Positions 39,739-48,811 of a stretch of 64,000 bases of DNA are shown here, one piece after another. The notes beneath the pieces are model-generated. The model did no database searches, was not told the DNA's origin, and saw nothing but the letters and a program-made list of their open reading frames with translations. Location: assembly GCF_037893015.1 (NCBI RefSeq), contig NC_133664.1, positions 131,344,600 to 131,408,599 of the forward strand, written 5' to 3'. Every line of letters begins with the position of its first letter. Position 1 is the first letter of the stretch. Both the position numbers and the translations under genes were made by a program. Source of the DNA: Macrotis lagotis. Taxonomy: Eukaryota > Chordata > Mammalia > Peramelemorphia > Peramelidae.

Positions 39739-42700
39739 CTGGAATACAAGATTAAGTAATCTGATTCCTAAATGGAGGAAAGATTATCGGCTTTCTGAGT
39801 TGGGGTTGGGGGTGAAGAGGGAGAGTTGGGAGGGAGAGAGCAAATCGGTAGATTTTTCTGGCTATGAAACAGATTGCTACATTGGCAACCTGTGGAATTT
39901 ACAGGACCATGAAACTTAGGTCTCAAAATGANNNNNNNNNNNNNNNNNNNNNNNNNNNNNNNNNNNNNNNNNNNNNNNNNNNNNNNNNNNNNNNNNNNNN
40001 NNNNNNNNNNNNNNNNNNNNNNNNNNNNNNNGAAATCAATTTTATGTTATGGAGTCAATTTGGTTCATACACTTTGCACAGTTCTCTCTAATTAGGAAAC
40101 TTTTCATACACGGAAAAGCTTTTAGATATGACAGTATTAGTATCAGTACCTTAAACTAAAGACATATATGATTGGGAATTCTAGAGCTTAATGTTGGAAG
40201 TAATAACATAATCATTGATTCTGGTATTGTCTATACTTTTTTTTTAACTGGACCCTTGAGCTCAGTAGTAGCTGCAGCTCCCTGGGAGGAATTTCTCATA
40301 CCAGTGTAGATTAGCATCTTGGCTAGTAGAGCTCCTTGCTCAGGATCACAAAGTTAGTTTGAGGCAGAAGCAGGACATCTATAACTGGTTCTCTTTATCT
40401 CTTACCCCCCCCTTGGTTCTCCAAGGAAATAACATGATTATCCTTGTGCTTTATTTAGGAAGATGTTATACCCAAAATAGATTAAATCACTGCTTTTAAA
40501 AACACATTATTTAGGAGTAGTTGCAATAAACTATAATCTTTTAAGTGTAAACAGTTGTTAATTTTTTTATATAATCCATGAATAATAAATGCTATAGTTA
40601 TAAAGTTTACTTCATTAGAGCAGACCTGATGAGAGCTAGTGGTTCTAGCATGAGAATGTGGTTAAGTGGGAGTGCTGAAGTTGTTGAATGTTATGTCAAA
40701 ATGTGGTCTTCAGAAAATACTTGCCATTGTAAAATGTATGATTTTGTATCTGTTTATAGTTATTCTTCTCTTGCTTTCCTGCAAATAATTGGTGCCACAA
40801 GTCTTCAGTTGCCTCTGGTGGACTGTCCTTGAATTTCAAATGCCTCTTGTTCATAATTTCAATTCTGAGAACTCATGGGAATATTGTGAATTGAAAGACT
40901 ATTGTAGCTAATAGATTTGGGAGCCCTCCCCCATTTTTCTTACCCTTCTTTGAAACCTCTCAAAATAACATTTGCCCTCTAAAATCTTTTTGGCCTTAAG
41001 TGAATTTCTCTACTCCTCTCACCTAGAACAGGATAATTGTAAAGATTTTATTTACAATTTATTTACAATTTTTCCCCCAATCTTACTTCCTTCCACCCCC
41101 TACAGAAAGCAATTTGTCAGTCTTTACATTGTTTCCATGTTGTACATTGATCCAAAGAGAACAGGATAATTATAGCCTGAAGCAAGTACCTTAGATTTTT
41201 CCAAGTTCTAATAAGACTACCTTTAATTAAGAAACATTTAAACAATGACTTTTATATGCAAAGACTGAAAAGATAGTCCCTACTCTCAAGGAGCTTACTT
41301 TCAAGTTTTGAGAGTCCTAAAACCAATCTGAAGTTGTGATTATAAATCCTTTTTAATCTGCTTTCCTGGCATACAGTTACTACCATTGATACAAGGGTTT
41401 TTGGCACACTTTGGAAGAATCATTAATGTACTGTTATTATTTAAACTATTTTATAGGACTATACTAATCTTTTAGGGATTTCTTTACTGGGATCACACAC
41501 TATTAGGAAGTGGCAAGAAATATTTTGTAGGGTTAATAGCTCAGTCATTAAAAATGTAATTAATTTTGTTTTTAAGATGTGGCACCATTTATTGAATTCC
41601 TTAAGTCTATTCAAGATGGAACCATCGTTTTAATGGGAACATATGATGATGGAGCAACCAAGTATGTATGGATTTTTTTTAATTACTAAGACCTTTATAA
41701 ATGATTATCTGTATATTGAAGCAAACTTTTACTACTTAATTAGCTCCAAAGTAGCTATTATTGAACATCAGGGTTTCCTTCATCCTTCTGTAAATATACT
41801 TGGAATCCATGTGTAGAAGCAAGTATTGGGAAGATACATTGGTAATTCATTAAATTATGACAGTCCTTAGCACAAAGTCCATCAGCCTATGAAAGTGTTA
41901 GTAGAAAACTCAAGTCATTCAGTTGAGAACCTTGTTAGGCATCTACTTTGTGTGCAAGATACTGTACTTATCACTGGGTAGAAACTTTAATGTATGCTTA
42001 TAATACTTAATGTCTGAAAAATATGACCATTAGTAAAATAAAAGGTACATTTTGACCATAGGACTCTTAATCTCCTGCTTCCCCTTTTTAGTGTGTGACA
42101 GTTAAAGAGAATTTAAATTGATGAGCCTGTTTACTTTGTTGAAAAGAGGCAACAGGGTCATCAGTTTCTTTTTTGTGTGTGGGGGGAAGGTGTTTGCAAG
42201 AAAGTGGGGTTAAGTGACTTGCCCAAGATCACAGTTAGGAAATTATTAAGTGTCTGAGGCTGGATTTGAACTCAGAACCTCCTGACTCCAGGATCAGTGC
42301 TCCTAACTGCCCAAGGTCATCAGTTTCTAACTGGTCTGTAGAGATACTTGAAGACTAGTACTTTGTAGTGTCAGATATGTAATTGAGGAACCTCTGAATA
42401 CTCAATCACCAACCATCTGTTGGATAAGCCACTAGCTCTATTTATGTCTACTAACAGCAAGTTGAGGAAAATTTCTCAGTTTGAAGTCCTTTTTCCTTAT
42501 GCATATAGGAGACTTATTTGAGCCTGCCTCCATGCTTTTAGGTCATAAATAATAATGACAAGAGTTGGTTTTGATCTCTTCTTTCTACTTTAGTAACAAT
42601 TTTTGGTGCTTCTTGTTCATGTTACCAGCTGACATGGGATTAATTTAAAGATACGGTTTTTGGATTGTACTGCAGAAGTGAAACCCTTCACACAGTTTAG

Positions 42701-44666
42701 TACAAATTAAATAAATCTCTAGTTTAAGTAAGCAAACTAAACTTAATTTGAACTTATTTTTAATCCTGGTTTTAGCTCTTTGGAGCCATAATTTTAAAAA
42801 ATTCCTTTTTTAACTAAATTTTAAAAAATAACAGAACCGTAGAATTATTTTTGGAAGCCTTGGGTTCAGTCATTAAGACTGGAAACTCATTGCCTACTGA
42901 GAAAACTTACTACATTGTTGGAAGAAGTATATCACTGAAATGTATTTATTAAATTAATCTGAAATGTGTTTTTGCAACTTCTCCCTTTTGTTGGTTTCTC
43001 TCTATGGAATATCAAAATAAGTCTATTATCTTTACATGATAGCTTTTCAAGTAGGTAAAAGAGGGGCAGCTGGATGGTGCAATGGATAGAGCACTGGCCC
43101 TGGAATCAGGAGGACCTGAATTACCTAGCCGTGTGATCTTTTTAAAAAATATTTTATTAGTTTTCCAATTACATACAATAGTAGTTTCTATATATCATTT
43201 TTATAAGATTTTGAATTTTACAATTTTCCCCCACCCTCCCTTCCTCTCATCCTCCCCCCCACAGAAGGTAGTCTGATGATCTTTATATTGTTTCCATGCC
43301 GTACATTGATAGAAATTGAATGTGTTGAGAGAGAAATTATATCCTTAAGGAGAAAATAAAATATTAGAGATAGCAAAATTATGTTGTACATTGAAGACTG
43401 GTCTTTGTTTAAACTCAGAGTTCTTTCTCTGGATACAGGTGGTATTCTCCATCACAAGTACTCTAAAATTGTCCCTTACTATTGCATTGATGGAATGAGC
43501 AAATCCATTAAGGTTGATCATCATCACCTCCATGTTGCTGTTAGGGTGTACAATGTTCTTCTGGTTCTGCTCATCACATTCAACATCAGTTCATGCAAGT
43601 CTTTACAGGCTTCACTGAAATCCCATCTCTCTTGGATTCTAATAGAGCTATAGTGTTCCATAACATACATGTACCACAATTTGTTTAGCCATTCCTCAAT
43701 TGATGGACATTTGTTTGATTTCTAATTCTGTTACGACAAACAGGATTACTATGAATATTTTTGTACAAGTGATATTTTTACCCTTTTTTCATGATCTCTT
43801 CAGGGTATAGGCCCAGTAGTGGTATTGCTGGATCTAAGGGCATGTACATTTTTGTTGTCCTTTGGGCATAATTCCAGATTGCTCTCCAGAAAGGTTGGAT
43901 CAGTTCACAACTCCACCAACATTGTATTAGTGTCCTAGATTTCCCACATGCCTTCTAATATTGAACATTGTCTTTTCTGCTTATATTGACCAATCTGATA
44001 GGTGTGAGGTGGTATCTCAGAGGTGCTTTAATTTGCATTTCTCTAATCTAGCTGTGTGATTTTAGGCAAGTCACTTAACCCCATTGCCTTACAAAAACCA
44101 AACAAAACCCCAACAACAACAAATAGGTAAAAGATAACTCTAGAAAACAAAATAGTCTCCCCTCCAATTCTTTGCTACCACAAAGAAGAACTGATATACA
44201 TATTTTTGTACAGACAAATGTTCCTTTTTCTTTGATTTCTTTGGGATATAGATAGTATTCATGGGTCAAAGTAAATGCAGTTTTATAACCCTTTGGGCAT
44301 AGTTCCAAATTGTTCTCCAGAATAGTTAGACCAATTCACTACTCCAACATTAATTATCTATTAATTATCTATTTTTCTTTCATCCCCTCCAGTATTTTTT
44401 ATTTCTCATTGATGTTTTAATTTCTCTAACTGATAGAGAATTTTTCCATATTAACTATAGATAGATTTTATTTCTTCTGAAAACTGACTATTCATATCCT
44501 TTGACCATTATCAACTGGAAAAGGCTCTTTTTAAAAATTTTTATAAAATTGACTCAGTTCTGTTCTGTATTTTAGAAATGAGACCTTTATCAAAGATACT
44601 CAATAAAAAATTCTTGATATTATTTCATTGATTATGGTACCTTTTAGCAAAATGTAGTTTCCTTGA

Positions 44667-44712
<46 letters not shown>

Positions 44713-45260
44713 GGCTAGGCAATGGGGTTAAGTGGCTTGCCCAATGCCACACAGCTAGGTAATTATTAAGTGACTGAGGCTGGATTTGAACTCAGGTACT
44801 CCTGACTCCAGGGCCAGCGCTCGATCCACTGTGTCACCTAGATACCCTGATTATCTCTTTTAATTAGGTTTATTTTTGCTTTGTCTGAGATCATGATTAC
44901 TACCCTTGCCTTTTTTTACTTTAGCCAGAAGTATATTAGATTCTGCTCCAGTCCTTTATTTTAACCCTGTATGTCTTTCTGTTTCTTTTGTATATCTGAT
45001 AAACAATATATTGTTGGATTCTGGTTCCTAATCCTTTCTGTTACCCATTTCTGTTTTTTTATGGGCAAACTTATTCCATTCACATTCACAGTTATTATTG
45101 TGTTTCCATAGATTCTATTTTCTTTATTTCTTCTCTCTTTATCCTGTCCTTCCTCAGAAGTTTCTAACCACTGCCCCCCTTTACCTGGCCTGCCTTTTAG
45201 CATTCCCTTACCCTTTTTAAAGATTTCTGTACGTGTCAGCATATACTGACATGTACAGAA

Positions 45261-45293
<33 letters not shown>

Positions 45294-48200
45294 GAAATAT
45301 ATATATTGTTTATAGATATATGTGTGTATTTACTTCCCACTTTGAATCATTTTCCATGAGAGTATTATTCAAGCATTGCCTGCCATTTCTTTCCCCCTTG
45401 GCCCCCTCTCATTATAAAAGCTTCCATGTCAGCACCTCTTTTATATGAGAAAATGTTCCCTGTTGTACCTTTCCTATCACCCTTCTCCCAGTGCATCCCT
45501 CTTTCTTACCCCTTCAATTTTATAGTGATTGTTCCAACATAATCAATTCATACCCATCCCCTCTGTCTGTGTAAACTGCTTTTAACTACCCTAATAATAA
45601 AATTCTAAAGAATTTTGTGTATTTAGTTATACATGTAAAGCCCATATCAGAATACTTGATGTCATGGGGAGGAGGGAGGGAGAAAAATGAGAAACTCAAA
45701 ATCTTTTAAAATGTGGAACTCAAAATCATACAAAAAGTGACTATTACATGTAGTTGAAATAATAAATAAATTTAACAGAATTTCTATGTATCATCTTTAC
45801 ATATTGGAATATAAACAGTTTATTAAGTTCCTTATGATTATTCTGCTACATTTACCTTTTTTATGCTTCTCTTCAGTATTATGTTTGAAGTATCATATTT
45901 TCTATTCATCTCTGGGTACTTTCATTAGAGAGATCTTTGAAAATCCTTTATTTCATTAAATATCCATTCCCCTTCCCTTAAAGATTCTACTGAGTATTTT
46001 TTGCTGGGTTACTTATTCTTGGTTGTAAACTTAGCTCATTTGCTTCCAGAAGCCCTCCACTCCTTTAATGAGGAAGGAAGCAATCCTGGGTGATCATGTT
46101 GTCTTTGTTCCAGGAGTTCTAAAATTTGCCTATATTATTCTTGGGAGTTTTCATTTTGGAATATCTTTGAGGAAATGACTAGTTGAATTCTTTCCATTTC
46201 TATTTTACTCTTAATTCTAGTTTTCATTGATAATTTCTTCAAATATATCTGGACTCTTCATTTGATCATGTCTTTCAGATAATTCAATAATTCTTAAATT
46301 ATCTCTCCTTGATCTATTTTTCATGTCAGTTGTTTTTATGTTGAGCTAATTCACATTTGGTGGGGTTTTTTTAGTTTTTGAAAAAAGTATTTCATGATGT
46401 CTCATGGAATCATTAGCTTCCACTTACTAAGTTTTTAAGGAATTATTTTCTTTACTGATGTTTTTTTTGGTACTACTTTTGCCATTTGCCTTTTCTGGTT
46501 TTTAAGAAATTCTTTTTTTTTTTAAATTTTGTACCACTTACCATTTGGTCAGTTACACACATAGAGTAAAAGTAAAAAGATGGAGCAGAATATATTATGT
46601 TTCAGCTAAAGTAAAAAAAAAATCAAGATTAGCAATCCTAATCTCATATAAAGCAAAAGTAAAACTAGATCTCATTAAAAGAGATAATGAAGGAAACTTC
46701 ATCTTGCCCAAAAGTACCATATTTAATGAAGTTATAATCAATATATATGCACTAATGCCATGTATACATGGCACCTACACAAAAATGACCATGTTTTAGG
46801 GGATGAAAAACCTCACAATCGAATGCAGATCATGATGCAATAAAAATTACATGAAATAAAGGACTGTAGAAATGCAAACTAATTGAAAACTAAAGTTTGT
46901 TCTTCTTCCACATAATCAACTAATTATTCCTTATTAATTTCAGAATAGTAGTAATCCTAGTTGAATGAGGAAATTAGCAGCAGAGAGCATCAAATATTTC
47001 TGTTCTATTTTCTTTGAAATTATACTACCAGAAGATATTAGGATAATTGAAACATCGTACACTTTACACTTGCTTTTGTGCCAGCATTAGAATCTTGACT
47101 AAGAAAGTATCATCTGGGGCAGCTTGGTGGTACAGTGAGTGGAGCACCAGCCCTGGAGTCAGGAAGACCTGAGTTCTAATGTGACCTCCACATCCTTCTA
47201 GAATACCTAATAAAACCATTCTGTCCTGTTTTTATACATGTCTAATACAGTTGCTATAGGAAAGACACATTTTAATTACAAGAACATTTTCAGTAATTGG
47301 AATGACTAGTAATTGATCAGTTAATCTGCCACACAGGTCCCCTGCTCTATGCTATGAAGATAGCATGTACATATATAGGTACATGACAGATAAAAGATGA
47401 TGGGTTGTAGTGGAAAAAAAGTACTAGCCGATCAGCTAAGGGAGAGTAACCAAAAAAGCTTCATGTGAAGGTTCTATTTAAGCTGAACCTTGAGGGAAAC
47501 TATTAAATAGAGGCAGTGATTCCAGGAATGGAATACATCCAATATAAACATGTAGGTGGAACATCATGGATGGTAAAGCCAATTTGGTTGGATGAAATAA
47601 GGCAGTTTGGAAGAAGGATCGAGTTGGGAAAAAGATGATGAGTGCTCTTTTGGTCATGTTGAATTTTGTGATTCTTTTTGGACACCCAGCTTTAATTGTA
47701 GGGGTTATATTCCAGCAAATGAGACAGAGAAGGTAAGTGATCAAGCAAGAAGCAATTAAATCAAGAGAATAGCACTAGAAAAACGAAGTAAGAAATGACA
47801 TTTCTAAGCACTTTTTTTCTCTTCGCTCTCATCTCCTGTCAAATTACTTGAAAAGAAAAACAAAACTTGTTACAAATATACAAAGTCAAGAAAAAGAAAT
47901 TCCTGTATTTTCCAATTCTTTAAAAAAAATGTGACATTCTGTATACTGTGTCAGTCACCTCTCTCTGTTAGATGGTGAGGGATTGGCCCTTTGTAATCTT
48001 GGTTGGTCATTGTAGTGATCAAAGTTCTTAAATCTTTCAAAGTTGTTTTTCTTAAAATATTATTCTGCTTCTGCTCGCTTCACTCTGTATCAGTTTTCTG
48101 ATACAGTTGTCTCTGAAGCTATCTCATTATTTCTTATGACACAATAGTATTTTGTTATATTTATATATTTGTTCAACCATTCTCCTGTTGATGGATTCTC

Positions 48201-48747
48201 CCTTAATTTCCAGTTCTTTGCCACTATAAAAAGATCTGCTAAAAGTAATTTTTATACATTCATATCTTTTTCTTCTTTCTTTAATCTCTCTGGGAATATA
48301 GACCTAGGAGTGATGTCTCTGGATAAAAGATATGTAATAACTTTGGTTTTAATTACAGAATTGTTTCCTGAATGGCTAGACCAGTTCACAGCTTCCAGCT
48401 TTTTACTTTAAATTGAGAATCAGATATATATATATATATATATATGAAAGAATGGAGAAAGCAAAGAGCATGCTAAAGTATTCATTTAAAATTTTAAATA
48501 TTTCTGGATCTCAGTAGAATAAATTAATTTGTACTCTCAAACCAAAATTTTAAATTAAATAAATTGAAAGAACAGAAACCAAACAACTGTGATTACGGTA
48601 TTTCTTAGTTAAGCTTACTAACTAGCTCCACAATCCAAGTCATATGTACATGTACATACATACATTCATAATCTACATACATGATCACATGGATTAACCC
48701 AAAGTTTGTATGTATTTTTGCTTTGTGTATCTGTAATAGAATCTAAA

Positions 48748-48811
<64 letters not shown>

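Larger units (their letters stand above)
37051..41576 (+). other. FAM3C: FAM3C intron 7
   Basis: Holds an L2/MIR-like piece with (GAAT)n near 37118-37260, an unidentified G-rich block, CR1 and L2 relics, a truncated LTR-like repeat, a microsatellite, the assembly gap and a short L1. Bases 40032-41020 and 41175-41576 contain no recognisable feature. Confidence 0.85.
44155..46420 (-). repeat. decayed L1 with the middle of ORF2 missing
   Basis: Antisense order: distal ORF2 (CCAATTCTTTGCTACCACAA; CTTTGACCATTATC near 44500), then directly the ORF2 endonuclease start, then the inter-ORF region and ORF1. In the minus strand 44961-45290 encodes [17 protein letters not shown], matching the L1 endonuclease N terminus. 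Near 45990-46030 is an ORF1 block also found in the HAL1-like element at 55.1 kb. The reverse-transcriptase part is absent. A SINE, a microsatellite and a sense L1 3' piece interrupt it. Confidence 0.65.
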
